From Bog-532 sp963830385 (lineage in GTDB: Bacteria; Actinomycetota; Actinomycetes; Streptosporangiales; Streptosporangiaceae), in the NCBI GenBank assembly GCA_963830385.1, contig CAWHMD010000003.1, positions 84,775 to 148,774 on the forward strand: DNA of 64,000 nucleotides, read 5' to 3'. Numbering within the stretch: the stretch's first letter is position 1; each line of letters begins with the position of its first letter. The position numbers and the translations under genes are program-made. Under the pieces are notes generated by a model. That model ran no database searches, had not been told where the DNA came from, and was given only the letters and a program-made list of their open reading frames with translations. Shown here one piece after another: positions 1 to 8,243 of this stretch.

Positions 1-263
1 AGTCGCTGTTCCCGTATCTGCGCCATCACGACCCCGGGCTGGCCCCGGTCATCGACCGGCTGCAGGCCGAGCACCGGGTCATCCACGACGTCCTCGACGG
101 CGTCGACCGCGCGCTGGTCGCGTTCATCTCCGCCACCGACCGGGCCGCCGCCCTGGACAGCCTGCGCGCCGCCGCCGACCTGCTCAGCGACACGCTGCGC
201 TCCCACCTGTCCTACGAGGAGCGGGAGCTGGTCGAGCCCATCGCCCGCCTGGGGTTTGCCTGA
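1..263 (+). CDS. Hemerythrin HHE domain-like protein (3' part)
   Basis: The reading frame enters from the left edge (first full codon at position 3) and ends at TGA 261-263, giving about 86 C-terminal residues. It is helical and shows spaced histidines and acidic residues (LRHHDPG, AEHRVIHD, SHLSYEERELVEP) in the pattern of the hemerythrin/HHE cation-binding family, where His, Glu and Asp ligate a di-iron centre in a four-helix bundle. The N-terminal half with further ligands lies outside the window, so iron binding is inferred. It sits 45 nt upstream of a flavin reductase on the same strand, suggesting a redox-related transcription unit. Confidence 0.7.
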   Translation, partial: SLFPYLRHHDPGLAPVIDRLQAEHRVIHDVLDGVDRALVAFISATDRAAALDSLRAAADLLSDTLRSHLSYEERELVEPIARLGFA

Positions 264-308
264 CCATCCGCCCGCTCAACGATCACTAAAACAAGGAGCC
301 CGCCAGCC

Positions 309-893
309 ATGCCCACGCTCACCATCATCGTCGGCTCGACCCGTCCCGGCCGGGCCGGCCAGCCGATAGCGAACTGGTTCGCCGGCCGCGCCCGCGCCCA
401 CGGCGGGTTCGACGTGGAGATCGCCGACCTCGCCGAAATCGGCCTGCCGCTGCTCGACGAGCCCAACCACCCGCGGCTCGGCCAGTACACCAAGCAGCAC
501 ACCAAGGACTGGAGCGCGACCATCGACCGCGCCGACGCGATCGTCTTCGTGACCCCGGAGTACAACTACGGCTACCCCGCGACGATCAAGAACGCCATCG
601 ACTTCCTGCACCGTGAGTGGCGGGACAAGCCGGTCGGCTTCGTCTCCTACGGCGGCGTCGCGGCCGGCACCCGCGCCGTCCAGCAGCTCAAGCAGGTCGT
701 CACCACCCTGCGCATGGTCCCGGTGTTCGAGAGCGTGAACATCCCCTGGCACGCGCAGCTGATCAAGGACGGCAAGTTCGAGGCCAGCGAGGGCCTGGAC
801 CAGGCCGCCGACACCATGCTCGACGAACTGCTGCGGGTGGAGCCTGCGCTGCACCAGTTGCGCGCCCCCGCCTCCGCAGCCCAGCCCGCCTGA
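309..893 (+). CDS. NADPH-dependent FMN reductase family protein
   Basis: A 194-residue flavodoxin-fold oxidoreductase. The N-terminal GSTRPGRAG (residues 9-17) is the FMN phosphate loop of the NADPH-dependent FMN reductase family, TPEYNYGYP (82-90) is the family's second signature, and SYGG (113-116) lies at the isoalloxazine side. These enzymes reduce flavin, quinones or azo compounds with NAD(P)H in the cytoplasm. The ATG is preceded by AAGGAG at 292-297. The length is normal for the family and nothing is missing. The next gene starts 17 nt downstream, so an operon with the SDR is likely. Its physiological substrate cannot be read from the sequence. Confidence 0.9.
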   Translation: MPTLTIIVGSTRPGRAGQPIANWFAGRARAHGGFDVEIADLAEIGLPLLDEPNHPRLGQYTKQHTKDWSATIDRADAIVFVTPEYNYGYPATIKNAIDFLHREWRDKPVGFVSYGGVAAGTRAVQQLKQVVTTLRMVPVFESVNIPWHAQLIKDGKFEASEGLDQAADTMLDELLRVEPALHQLRAPASAAQPA

Positions 894-910
894 TCCCGAG
901 ACCACCGACA

Positions 911-1684
911 GTGGCGCCGACTCCGCCGTTCGCCCTGGCCGGGCACACCGCGCTGCTCACCGGGTCGGCGCGCGGCCTGGGCCTGGAGATGGCCCGCGGG
1001 CTGGCCACGGCGGGCGCGCGGGTCATCCTCAACGGCCGCGATCCCGGCCGCCTCGGCCAGGCCGCCCAGCTCCTGCGGGACGAGGGCCTGGCCGTGGACA
1101 CCTGCCCGTTCGACGTCACCGACGCGACGGCGGCCGCCGCCGCGCTGGCCTCGCTGTTCGAGGCCAGCGGCCCGGTCGACATCCTCGTCAACAACGTCGG
1201 GCAGCGAGACCGCCGCGGCCTGGACGTGATGACCGCGGACGACCTCACCCGGATGGTCGACACGCACGTGATCTCCGCCTACCGGATCAGCCGGTTCGTG
1301 GCCCAGGACCTGATCCGCCGGAGCCTGCCGGGACGGATCATCAACGTGTCCTCGGTGCTGTCCCAGCTCGGCCGGTCCGGTGACGTGGCCTACCCGGTGG
1401 CCAAGGCCGGGCTGGATGGTCTCACCCGGGCCCTGGCCGCCGAGCTGGGCCCGCACGCCATCACCGTCAACGCGATCGCGCCCGGCAGCTTCGCCACCGA
1501 GACCAACGCGGCGCTGGCCAGCGACCCGGTCTGGCAGGAACGGCTGCGGATGCGCACCGCGCTGGGCCGCTGGGGCCGCCCGGAGGAGATCGCCGGCGCC
1601 GCGGTGTTCCTGGCCAGCGACTCCGCCTCCTACGTCACCGCCCAGGTCATCGCCGTCGACGGCGGCATGACCGCCACCTTCTGA
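911..1684 (+). CDS. SDR family NAD(P)-dependent oxidoreductase
   Basis: A 257-residue classical short-chain dehydrogenase. It has the cofactor motif TGSARGLG (17-24), NNVG (94-97), the catalytic Ser in the INVSS segment, and YPVAK (161-165) supplying Tyr and Lys. The C-terminal SYVTAQVIAVDGG is the usual SDR ending. Sequence style resembles gluconate 5-dehydrogenase/3-oxoacyl reductase relatives, so a polyol, sugar acid or ketone substrate is plausible but not proven. The frame is open further upstream, but that part overlaps the flavin reductase in another frame; GTG 911 fits the family N-terminus (about 10 residues before the first strand). The upstream SD is weak, consistent with coupling to the preceding gene. 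Confidence 0.88.
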   Translation: MAPTPPFALAGHTALLTGSARGLGLEMARGLATAGARVILNGRDPGRLGQAAQLLRDEGLAVDTCPFDVTDATAAAAALASLFEASGPVDILVNNVGQRDRRGLDVMTADDLTRMVDTHVISAYRISRFVAQDLIRRSLPGRIINVSSVLSQLGRSGDVAYPVAKAGLDGLTRALAAELGPHAITVNAIAPGSFATETNAALASDPVWQERLRMRTALGRWGRPEEIAGAAVFLASDSASYVTAQVIAVDGGMTATF

Positions 1685-1702
1685 AGCTGGACAGTCCCTC
1701 CC

Positions 1703-1721
1703 GCCCGGCTACCTGCCGGGC
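1703..1721. terminator. Candidate bidirectional terminator hairpin
   Basis: GCCCGGC (1703-1709) and GCCGGGC (1715-1721) form a perfect 7-bp stem with a 5-nt loop between convergent genes. It overlaps the last codons of the minus-strand gene and has no U-run, as is common in high-GC actinomycetes. Confidence 0.4.
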
Positions 1722-3346
1722 ACGGCGTCGACGGTGTCGCCCACCGGGCGGAGCGGGCTGCTGGAAGGATCGTCCAGCACCCGCCCGAACGAGGCGAACT
1801 GGGTGGAGCCCCCGCCGTCCAGGTTCATCGCGCTGGTCGCCCCCAGCGAGCGCATGAGGGCGGCCTCCTCGGTGAGGGTCATGCCCTCGCTCACACCCGC
1901 GATCCCATCGACGGTCGCCAGCAGGACCCGGCCCTGGCGGTCCACCCCGATCATGGTCCGGGCGTGACGGTAGGCGCTGAAGGTGTAGTCGTTCAGATCC
2001 CGCGGGTCGAACACGCCCTCGGCGGCCGCATCGATGGCAGGGCGCCCGTTCTGCAGGAGGAGCGGGCCGGCGCTGGTCGCGGTCGTGGCCGGGTTCAGCC
2101 GAAGCTGCTGTCCCTGCCGGGTCCGGAGCCGCTCGCTGACCGACAGCCTTGTGCCCGCCTTCACGTGGGACGCCAGCCAGGCCTCGTCGGTACCGATGGC
2201 CTGCACGGCCCAGTCCCCGGCCGGAAGGGTGCCGCCCGGGGCGCCGGCCGACACGACCTCGCCCTTCGCATCAACAACGGCCTGGAGAGCGGGGCCTGAG
2301 CTCGGCGCCGGTGGCAGCGGCGCCCCGAACTGCGGGGTGAAGACGACGAGGTCGCTCGCGCCGGTGCAGACCGTGTTCTGGCGGGGCTCATCGGTGGGGG
2401 CGAAACCGGCCACCCCGCAGTCCTCGGCGACGCCGGGAAGCCGGTTCACGCCGAGGACCCGGGCCGATGCGCCGCCCGGGGCTTGCAGCACGGCCGAGGA
2501 GGACACGTTCTGGATGCTCACCCGGTTCTGGCTGCCGAAGACGGCCGCGGCCCGGTCGCCGTTGGCGAGCGATTCCACGACCCCGTTCTGGACCGACAGC
2601 CCGGTGTCCACCCCGCCGACGTAGGTGACCGCCGGAGCGTCGATCGTGAAGAAGCCGCCGTTGGTGGCGGCGACCGAACCGAGGGCGGCCGAGGCCGCCT
2701 GGGCGGTCGTCCGGCTCGCGATCGCCGGCCCGTGCGAGGCGAACACCCGGCCGCTGAACTGCCGGGGGTCGATGACGGCGACATGCACCAGTTCGGCGTC
2801 GGGGGCCGGGGCCGGGTCGAAGCCCGTCCACTCGACCTCCGGGGCGAACCCGTCGGCGGTCAGCCCGGAAGCGACCGGCCCGGCCGCCGCCTGAGTCGCG
2901 AACTGCCCCACCCGGACCCGCACCCCCATCACGCCGTGCGGGTCGCCGGTGTACGCCGGCCAGGGCAGGTCGGCCGCTGACGGCGAGAACCCGTCGGTGA
3001 CCAGCGCCGCCTCGGTGCTGCGGGCCCACGCGGGGGTGCCCGCCTCGGCTTCCTCGCTGCTCCCGCCGAACGGGCTCTTGACCGGGGCCTGGATCGTGAT
3101 CGTCCAGTAGGGGTGGGCGGCCGGATCGGTGTACGTGCCGCTCAGCAGGGTCACTCCCCGCACCGGCGACGTGCTGGTCCAGGCGATGCGCGCGATGAAC
3201 GCCGTCGAATCCGCGGCCGGCGGTGCGATGCCGGAAGCATCCGGCGCAGCCGGACCCTGCGCCCGGGCGGCCGCGCCGGTCCCCGCCGCCACGGCCATCG
3301 CCGCGACCGCCACCACTCCGGCCCGGCGCAATCTCCTGCCCATCAC
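1709..3346 (-). CDS. Secreted phosphodiester glycosidase (NAGPA domain) protein
   Basis: A 545-residue exported protein. Residues 1-29 form a signal peptide: Arg-rich start, a hydrophobic Ala/Val core, and an Ala-x-Ala type cleavage region. Residues about 90-165 include a SPOR-like stretch (FATQAAAGPVASGLTADGF). The C-terminal half (about 200-535) matches the phosphodiester glycosidase/NAGPA fold (PF09992 family), with NGGFF near the start of the domain and the hallmark AMNLDGGGSTQF near the end. Family members cleave GlcNAc-1-phosphodiesters or related cell-surface glycan bonds; the target here is unknown. It is convergent with the SDR gene. No lipobox Cys is present, so a secreted soluble protein is more likely than a lipoprotein. 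Confidence 0.88.
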   Translation of the reverse strand: MMGRRLRRAGVVAVAAMAVAAGTGAAARAQGPAAPDASGIAPPAADSTAFIARIAWTSTSPVRGVTLLSGTYTDPAAHPYWTITIQAPVKSPFGGSSEEAEAGTPAWARSTEAALVTDGFSPSAADLPWPAYTGDPHGVMGVRVRVGQFATQAAAGPVASGLTADGFAPEVEWTGFDPAPAPDAELVHVAVIDPRQFSGRVFASHGPAIASRTTAQAASAALGSVAATNGGFFTIDAPAVTYVGGVDTGLSVQNGVVESLANGDRAAAVFGSQNRVSIQNVSSSAVLQAPGGASARVLGVNRLPGVAEDCGVAGFAPTDEPRQNTVCTGASDLVVFTPQFGAPLPPAPSSGPALQAVVDAKGEVVSAGAPGGTLPAGDWAVQAIGTDEAWLASHVKAGTRLSVSERLRTRQGQQLRLNPATTATSAGPLLLQNGRPAIDAAAEGVFDPRDLNDYTFSAYRHARTMIGVDRQGRVLLATVDGIAGVSEGMTLTEEAALMRSLGATSAMNLDGGGSTQFASFGRVLDDPSSSPLRPVGDTVDAVPGR

Positions 3347-3394
3347 TGGCCTCCTGGCTACAGGGACACCTGCGTCCTTTGGCTGACGCCGTCC

Positions 3395-4264
3395 TCAACC
3401 GGTGACGCGGCCGAGCCAGCTGACCAGGGCGCCGATGACCTCGTCGCGATTGGTCTCGTTGAGGATCTCGTGCCGCGCACCGGGGTAGGTGACCACGGTG
3501 ACGTCGGTCAGGCCGGCGTCCTTGAGCCGGTCCACCAGCGGGGTCAGCAGCGTGAGCCCGCCGTTGACCGGGTCCTGCTCGCCCGCCGCGATGTAGATGG
3601 GCAGGTCGGGGCGGATGTTCGCCAGCTCGGCGGGGTCGGCCAGCGCCCGCGCGCCCTCGAACATCTGCCGGGCCGACTCGGCGTCGATGCCGAAGCCGCA
3701 CAGCGGGTCGGCGACGTAGGCGTCGACGATCGCCTCGTCCCGGGTCAGCCAGTCATAATCGGTCCGGGCCGGCGCGAACGGGGCGTTGAACATCGACAGA
3801 TCCAGCGGCTGACTAAGGTCTAGCCCTGGCTCCAGCAGGTCGATGACCGCGGTGCCGGTCAGCACGGCCGCGTCCACCTCCCAGCTGTGCCGGAGCAGAT
3901 ACTGCTGCACCGCGAACGACCCCATGCTGTGCCCGAGCAGGACCAGTGGCAGCCCCAGCTGCTCGTCCCTGATCGGCGCGCTGAGCCCCCCGATGTCGTC
4001 CACCAGGGCCGGCCAGCCGCCCTCGCCGAGCTGCCCCGGCTCACTGATCACGCTGGCCCCGTGCCCCCGATGATCCTGGGCGTAGACGACGTAACCGGCG
4101 TCGTTCAGCGCCCGCGCCACATGCTCGTACCGCCGGGCGTGCTCGCCCATCCCGTGGGTCAGCTGGACCACGGCCCGCGCCTGGCCCGGCGGGTCCCACC
4201 GGTACGCGGTGATCTGCGCCCCGTCGTGGTCCGACGAGTACGTGAAGCTGTCACTCGGCGCCAT
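3395..4264 (-). CDS. Alpha/beta hydrolase (monoacylglycerol lipase-like, serine aminopeptidase S33 fold)
   Basis: A 289-residue alpha/beta hydrolase of the Hydrolase_4 type. HGMGEH (37-42) supplies the oxyanion hole, GHSMG (111-115) the nucleophile Ser113, an Asp in AAGEQDPVNGG (about 240) the acid, and His in GARHEILNE (about 269) the base. This motif set is typical of bacterial monoacylglycerol lipases/lysophospholipases that hydrolyse monoacylglycerols or lysolipids. There is no signal peptide, so it is cytoplasmic or membrane-peripheral. It lies 48 nt downstream of the phosphodiester glycosidase gene on the same strand in the reverse order (this gene is upstream in transcription), so the two may be cotranscribed. 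Confidence 0.9.
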   Translation of the reverse strand: MAPSDSFTYSSDHDGAQITAYRWDPPGQARAVVQLTHGMGEHARRYEHVARALNDAGYVVYAQDHRGHGASVISEPGQLGEGGWPALVDDIGGLSAPIRDEQLGLPLVLLGHSMGSFAVQQYLLRHSWEVDAAVLTGTAVIDLLEPGLDLSQPLDLSMFNAPFAPARTDYDWLTRDEAIVDAYVADPLCGFGIDAESARQMFEGARALADPAELANIRPDLPIYIAAGEQDPVNGGLTLLTPLVDRLKDAGLTDVTVVTYPGARHEILNETNRDEVIGALVSWLGRVTG

Positions 4265-4295
4265 CGGGCGACAGTACCACCTGGTGCAGCGGGGG

Positions 4296-4544
4296 CTACT
4301 CCTCCCGTTCGTCGCCGCGGCGGCGGGTGAGCCTGACGCGGCGCCGGGTGCGCGGCTCGGCCAGCGCGACGGCGGCGGCCGGGAGGGTGGGCCGCGGGCG
4401 GCGGGGCTCGCGGACCCCGGCCAATGGCGGCCGGCGGCCGAGGTGGGTCAGCCGGTCGAGGAGCTGCTGCAGCGCCGCGATCAGGGAGTGCCAGGCGGCG
4501 ATTATGCCCGTACGCCTCATCTGCCCATTATGCGCCGGTCTCAC
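4296..4544 (-). CDS. Small basic hypothetical protein
   Basis: An 82-residue open frame (an ATG at about 4520 would give 74 residues) rich in Arg and Pro in its second half, with a short amphipathic helix near the N-terminus (HSLIAALQQLLDRLTHL). No family recognised. It lies upstream of and codirectional with the alpha/beta hydrolase, 31 nt away. Arg/Pro-rich composition is also what non-coding GC-rich sequence yields, so this may not be a gene. Confidence 0.25.
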   Translation of the reverse strand: MRPAHNGQMRRTGIIAAWHSLIAALQQLLDRLTHLGRRPPLAGVREPRRPRPTLPAAAVALAEPRTRRRVRLTRRRGDEREE

Positions 4545-4663
4545 GAAAACCTGACCACGGGCCGCCGCGCCGAATTAATTGCGGCGACGTTCAGTGCCGT
4601 CATACCTGGCTCAGATGAACGGCCAATAGCGTCTTTCCCGTCCAACAGAAAGGAACAATGGGA

Positions 4664-4876
4664 ATGAACAAGACAATGGGCGGGGCATTCCTGGCGGTGG
4701 GAGGTCAAAACCGGTAGGGGGCCAGGGTCACCACCGTGGCGCACTTCCGCAACGGCGACCAGACGCGCACCACCACGGCCAACTCGCGGGGGGATGCCAC
4801 CGTCGCCTGCGCCGTCGGCAACGCCACCCCCGGTTACGTCCGAATAGCTGGGAGCCGGCCCGGTTATGCGTTTTAA
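4664..4876 (+). pseudogene. Remnant of a small secreted-protein gene
   Basis: ATG 4664 follows an AAAGGA-type SD and opens like a signal peptide (MNKTMGGAFLAVGG) but meets TAG at 4715-4717. The same frame continues to TAA 4874-4876 with a polar, Thr/Asn-rich segment (HFRNGDQTRTTTANSRGD, then ACAVGNATPGY) resembling the mature part of small secreted actinobacterial proteins. The hydrophobic core of the signal peptide and the stretch joining it to the mature domain seem to be missing, so an internal deletion plus an in-frame stop is the likeliest explanation. Function unknown. Confidence 0.45.
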
Positions 4877-4884
4877 AATATCAT

Positions 4885-4915
4885 TTGATTTTGAATAACC
4901 TCCCACCGATAACAT
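4885..4915 (+). promoter_or_regulatory. Candidate promoter in an AT-rich island
   Basis: TTGATT (4885-4890) and GATAAC (4908-4913) are separated by 17 nt inside a rare AT-rich patch (about 4870-4917). It points to the acetyltransferase stub and nucleotidyltransferase gene. Prediction by eye only. Confidence 0.4.
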
Positions 4916-4964
4916 ATCCCCCGAACGTGCGGGCGCCCGGATTGCGGACCTGGAGAGGTGAACG

Positions 4965-5051
4965 GTGGCGGTCACCAGGCTGTTGTCGGTCGACGACGCG
5001 GAGGAGCTGGCCTCGGTCGTGAGCGCGAACCTGTTCAACCCGGCCGGGTAA
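4965..5051 (+). pseudogene. Truncated GNAT acetyltransferase N-terminus
   Basis: GTG 4965 after a GGAGAGG stretch encodes 28 residues ending at TAA 5049. The sequence TRLLSVDDAEELASVVSAN looks like the opening strand and helix of RimJ/RimL-type GNAT acetyltransferases, but it stops before the acetyl-CoA site. The following nucleotidyltransferase starts 5 nt later, so this stub may now act as a short leader ORF. Assignment to GNAT rests on resemblance of a short segment. Confidence 0.4.
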
Positions 5052-5055
5052 CGCC

Positions 5056-5823
5056 GTGGACGACGAGCCCTTCCTGGCCCATGTGGCGGACCGGCTGGGA
5101 CACCTGCCGGCGGTGCGGGCGGTCACGCTCGGGGGCTCGCGGGCCGAGGGCACGCACCGGCCGGACAGCGACTGGGACTTCAGCGTCTACTACCGGGGCG
5201 GCTTCGACCCGCAGGCCCTGCGCGACCTCGGCTGGCCCGGCCAGGTGTCGGAGATCGGCGGCTGGGGCGGCGGCGTCTTCAACGGCGGGGCCTGGCTGGA
5301 GATCGACGGCCGCCGCTGCGACGTGCACTACCGCGACCTGGACATGATCGACCGTGAGCTCGCGGCGGCCGAGCAGGGCCGGTTCCGCATCGAGCCGCTG
5401 ATGTTCCACCTCGCGGGCATCCCGTCCTACCTGGTGCTGGCCGAATTGGCGGCCAAGCGGGTGCTGCGCGGCCAGCTGCCCAACCCGGACTATCCGGCCG
5501 CGCTGCGAGCCAAGGCGCCCGCCGTGTGGTGGGACCGTGCCGACCGCACATTCGCCTACGCCCACGACAACCACGCCCCGCACGGCCGGCTGGCCCAGTG
5601 CGCCGGGCTCGTCGCCCAGGCCACGTCCCAGGCCGCGCACGCGGTGCTGGCCGCCCGCGCCCAGTGGGTTACCAACGACAAGACCCTGCTCACCAAGGCC
5701 GGCCTCCGCCAAGCCGACGACTTCGTGGCCGCCGCGACCCCGGACCCCAATGATCTGCGCGACCTGGTCACCCGCTCCCGGGCCCTGTGCCAAGACACCC
5801 TGAACGCCGCCACCAGCGCCTGA
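5056..5823 (+). CDS. Nucleotidyltransferase domain-containing protein
   Basis: A 255-residue protein starting at GTG 5056. GGSRAEG (26-32) and DSDWD (37-41) form the G-G-S/R...D-x-D signature of the pol-beta/MNT nucleotidyltransferase superfamily, with a third acidic residue likely in RRCDVHY. The C-terminal half is helical, as in stand-alone nucleotidyltransferases related to aminoglycoside adenylyltransferases and DUF4037 proteins. It would transfer an NMP to a small molecule or protein; the substrate is unknown. No partner HEPN antitoxin/toxin gene is adjacent. The start sits 5 nt after the acetyltransferase stub and probably depends on the same promoter. Confidence 0.82.
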   Translation: MDDEPFLAHVADRLGHLPAVRAVTLGGSRAEGTHRPDSDWDFSVYYRGGFDPQALRDLGWPGQVSEIGGWGGGVFNGGAWLEIDGRRCDVHYRDLDMIDRELAAAEQGRFRIEPLMFHLAGIPSYLVLAELAAKRVLRGQLPNPDYPAALRAKAPAVWWDRADRTFAYAHDNHAPHGRLAQCAGLVAQATSQAAHAVLAARAQWVTNDKTLLTKAGLRQADDFVAAATPDPNDLRDLVTRSRALCQDTLNAATSA

Positions 5824-5888
5824 CCGCGCCTCAGCCGCACCTCTAGCACCCCCAGCCCCATCGCCGCACACCGATCCGCACATGGGGA

Positions 5889-5942
5889 TTGACATCGAAC
5901 ACGTTAGATGTGAAAGTGAACGTCAATGTTGTTCGAGATGAA
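5889..5942 (+). promoter_or_regulatory. Promoter/operator region of the APC-DeoR-GMC-SIS-ROK operon
   Basis: TTGACA occurs at 5889-5894. It is followed by repeated GAAC/GTTC half-sites: GAAC at 5897, GAAC at 5918, GTTC at 5931, GAAC at 5939, giving dyads such as GAAC-N9-GTTC. Dense dyads just upstream of an operon that encodes its own DeoR regulator make this the probable operator. The -10 box is not clear. Confidence 0.45.
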
Positions 5943-5981
5943 CTCTGGACAGCTTGGTCCCGACCTCGTGTGGAGGCTGTT

Positions 5982-7457
5982 GTGGCAATTGAGGATTCCG
6001 CCCCTCGTCCGCCCGGCGTGCTGACCGGAGCCGCCAACGCCGCGCCGGTCGTGCACACCGACCTGCGCAAGGGCTCGGTGGGGCTGGCCGGCGTGCTGAT
6101 GCAGTCGGTGGCCCAGATCTCGCCGACGCTCGGCATCTTCTACACGATCGCGTTCAACACCGGCCAGGCTGGCAAGGCGGCCCCGCTGACCTACCTGGCC
6201 GCGTTCATCGTCTGCCTGATCATCGCGGTCCCGATGACCCGGCTGGCCCGCCACCTGCCGTCGGCCGGCGGCTTCTACACCTACGTCGCCCAGGGCATCG
6301 GCCCGCGCTGGGGCTTCATCACCGGCTGGCTGTACGCGATCATGGTGACGATCGTCCCGGCCGCGCTGGCCGCGTTCACCGGCGCCGTCCTGCACGACGA
6401 GCTGTCCGCCAAGTACGGCTTCGGCCTCCCGTGGTGGGCCTACGCCCTGGTCATCCTGGCTATCTGCCTGGCCTGCGCCTACCGGGGGATCGTCATCTCG
6501 GTCCGGTTCCTGGTCACGATGTCGCTGTTCGAGATCTGCGTCGGGCTCGGCCTGGCCCTGACCGGGGTGTTCAACCCCGGGCCGGGCGGCGTCAACGCCG
6601 GCGGCTTCAACCCGGCCAACATCGGCAACTCATCCGGTTTCTTCCTGGCCATCGTGCTGTCGATCTTCGCGTTCACCGGGTTCGAGTCGGCGGCGGCGGT
6701 GGGGGAGGAGTCCCGCAACCCCAAGCGGCTGGTGCCGATGGCCATCGCCGGATCGCTGATCCTGATCGGCGCGTTCTACGTGTTCTGCGCCTGGGGCCTG
6801 CAGGTCGGCTGGGGCACCGACAAGCTGGCATCGCTGGCCAACTCGCCCACCGCGCCCGCGTTTGTGCTGGCCGACCGGCTGTGGAGCGGCGGTTCGCTCA
6901 TCGTGCTGATCGCCCTGGTCAACTCGGGGCTCGGGGTGTGCATCGCCTGCACCACCAGCTCCACCCGGACGATCTTCGGCATGGCCCGGACCGGGGCGCT
7001 GCCGGCCCCGCTGGCCCGGGTCAGCAAGCGCTACCGGACCCCGGTCACCGCGGTGCTGCTGCAGGTGGCGGTGGCGGTGACGATCGCGATGGCGGTCGGC
7101 CTGCCGCTGGGCCCCTACAACCTGTTCAACCTGCTCGGCACCACCGGCACGTTCGTCTACATCCCGATCTTCATCTTGATGAACGTGGCTGCGTTCAAGT
7201 ACTTCCGGGATAAGCACCGCGACGAGTTCCGGGTGCTGCCGCTGGTGGTGGCGCCGATCATCTCGACCGCGGCGCTGATCACCATCGGCTACAAGAGCAT
7301 CGTGCCGCTGCCCGCCTCGCCGGTCGATTACGCGCCCGCGATCGCCGCCGCCTACCTGCTGCTCGGCGTGCTCGTCCTGTTCGGGCGTAATCTTCGCCCG
7401 GGCCGCCGGGCCTGGATGGCCCAGGCCGGTGAGCTCCCCGACATCGACGAAGCCTGA
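5982..7457 (+). CDS. APC superfamily amino acid/amine permease
   Basis: A 491-residue, 12-TM-type secondary transporter. The N-terminal GSVGLAGVLMQSVAQISPT and LPSAGGFYTYVAQGIGPRWGFITG segments are typical of APC permeases, as is FAFTGFESAAAVGEESRNP in the sixth to seventh helix region. It should import an amino acid, amine or similar solute across the cytoplasmic membrane. The frame is open from 5889, but GTG 5982 is preceded by GGAGG (5972-5976) with 5-nt spacing, and the upstream codons overlap the promoter/operator, so I choose 5982. It is first in a five-gene operon with a DeoR regulator, GMC oxidoreductase, SIS isomerase and ROK kinase, and probably imports the substrate they process. 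Confidence 0.9.
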   Translation: MAIEDSAPRPPGVLTGAANAAPVVHTDLRKGSVGLAGVLMQSVAQISPTLGIFYTIAFNTGQAGKAAPLTYLAAFIVCLIIAVPMTRLARHLPSAGGFYTYVAQGIGPRWGFITGWLYAIMVTIVPAALAAFTGAVLHDELSAKYGFGLPWWAYALVILAICLACAYRGIVISVRFLVTMSLFEICVGLGLALTGVFNPGPGGVNAGGFNPANIGNSSGFFLAIVLSIFAFTGFESAAAVGEESRNPKRLVPMAIAGSLILIGAFYVFCAWGLQVGWGTDKLASLANSPTAPAFVLADRLWSGGSLIVLIALVNSGLGVCIACTTSSTRTIFGMARTGALPAPLARVSKRYRTPVTAVLLQVAVAVTIAMAVGLPLGPYNLFNLLGTTGTFVYIPIFILMNVAAFKYFRDKHRDEFRVLPLVVAPIISTAALITIGYKSIVPLPASPVDYAPAIAAAYLLLGVLVLFGRNLRPGRRAWMAQAGELPDIDEA

Positions 7458-7476
7458 CTGAGCGAGGAGCAACAGG

Positions 7477-8232
7477 GTGCAAGCCGAGGAACGCCACCAG
7501 ACGATCCTGCAGCTGCTGGACGCGCGCGGGCAGGTGACGATCGCCGACCTCAGCGGCCGGTTCGCGGTCTCCGAGATGACCATCCGCCGGGACCTGGCCC
7601 AGCTGGAATCGGAGGGCTTGCTGCGCCGGACCCACGGCGGCGCTACCCGCACCGCCAGCGGCAGCTTCGAGCCGCCGTTCGCGCTGCGGGCCCGGCTGCA
7701 CCAGGACGCCAAGCGCGCCATCGCCGCCGACATCGCGGGCCGCCTGGTCGACGGGCAGACCCTGGTGCTCGACGGCGGCAGCACCGGCGCCGTGATCGCC
7801 GAGGCGATCGCCGGCCGCAACCTCACCGTCTGCGCGCTGAACATGCGGGTGGCCGAGATCTTGTCGTCGTCCCCGAACACCCGGGTAATGGTGCCCGGCG
7901 GCCTGATCAGGCCGGGCGAACTGTCGCTGACCGGGCCGGCCGCCGAGCGCACGCTGGCCGACCATCGCTTCGACACCTACGTGATGACGGTCTCGGCGGT
8001 GGACGCCTCGGCCGGGCTGACCGAGTGGAACGTCGAGGACGCGGCGGTCAAGCGGGCCGCGCTGGCCTCGTCCAGCCGCTGCATCGTCGCCTGCGACTCC
8101 TCCAAGTTCGGGCAGACCGCGTTCGCCCGCATCGCGGCCATCGACGCGGCCGACCTCATCGTCACCGACCCTGGCCTGGACGCCGCGCACCGCAACGTCA
8201 TCGCCGCCGGTACCGTCCTGCACATCGCCTGA
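7477..8232 (+). CDS. DeoR/GlpR family transcriptional regulator
   Basis: A 251-residue regulator starting at GTG 7477 (GAGGAG SD). Residues 5-57 form the DeoR winged helix (ITIADLSGRFAVSEMTIRRDL pattern, then GLLRRTHGG), and residues about 75-235 the sugar-phosphate-isomerase-like sensor domain (VLDGGSTGAVIAEA and KRAALASSSRCIVACDSSKFG). Family members repress sugar or nucleoside catabolic operons and are released by a phosphorylated intermediate. Here the ROK kinase encoded in the same operon could make the inducer. It lies 19 nt after the permease and 11 nt before the oxidoreductase, and likely acts on the GAAC/GTTC dyads at 5895-5942. Confidence 0.9.
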   Translation: MQAEERHQTILQLLDARGQVTIADLSGRFAVSEMTIRRDLAQLESEGLLRRTHGGATRTASGSFEPPFALRARLHQDAKRAIAADIAGRLVDGQTLVLDGGSTGAVIAEAIAGRNLTVCALNMRVAEILSSSPNTRVMVPGGLIRPGELSLTGPAAERTLADHRFDTYVMTVSAVDASAGLTEWNVEDAAVKRAALASSSRCIVACDSSKFGQTAFARIAAIDAADLIVTDPGLDAAHRNVIAAGTVLHIA

Positions 8233-8243
8233 AGGAATTCGTT

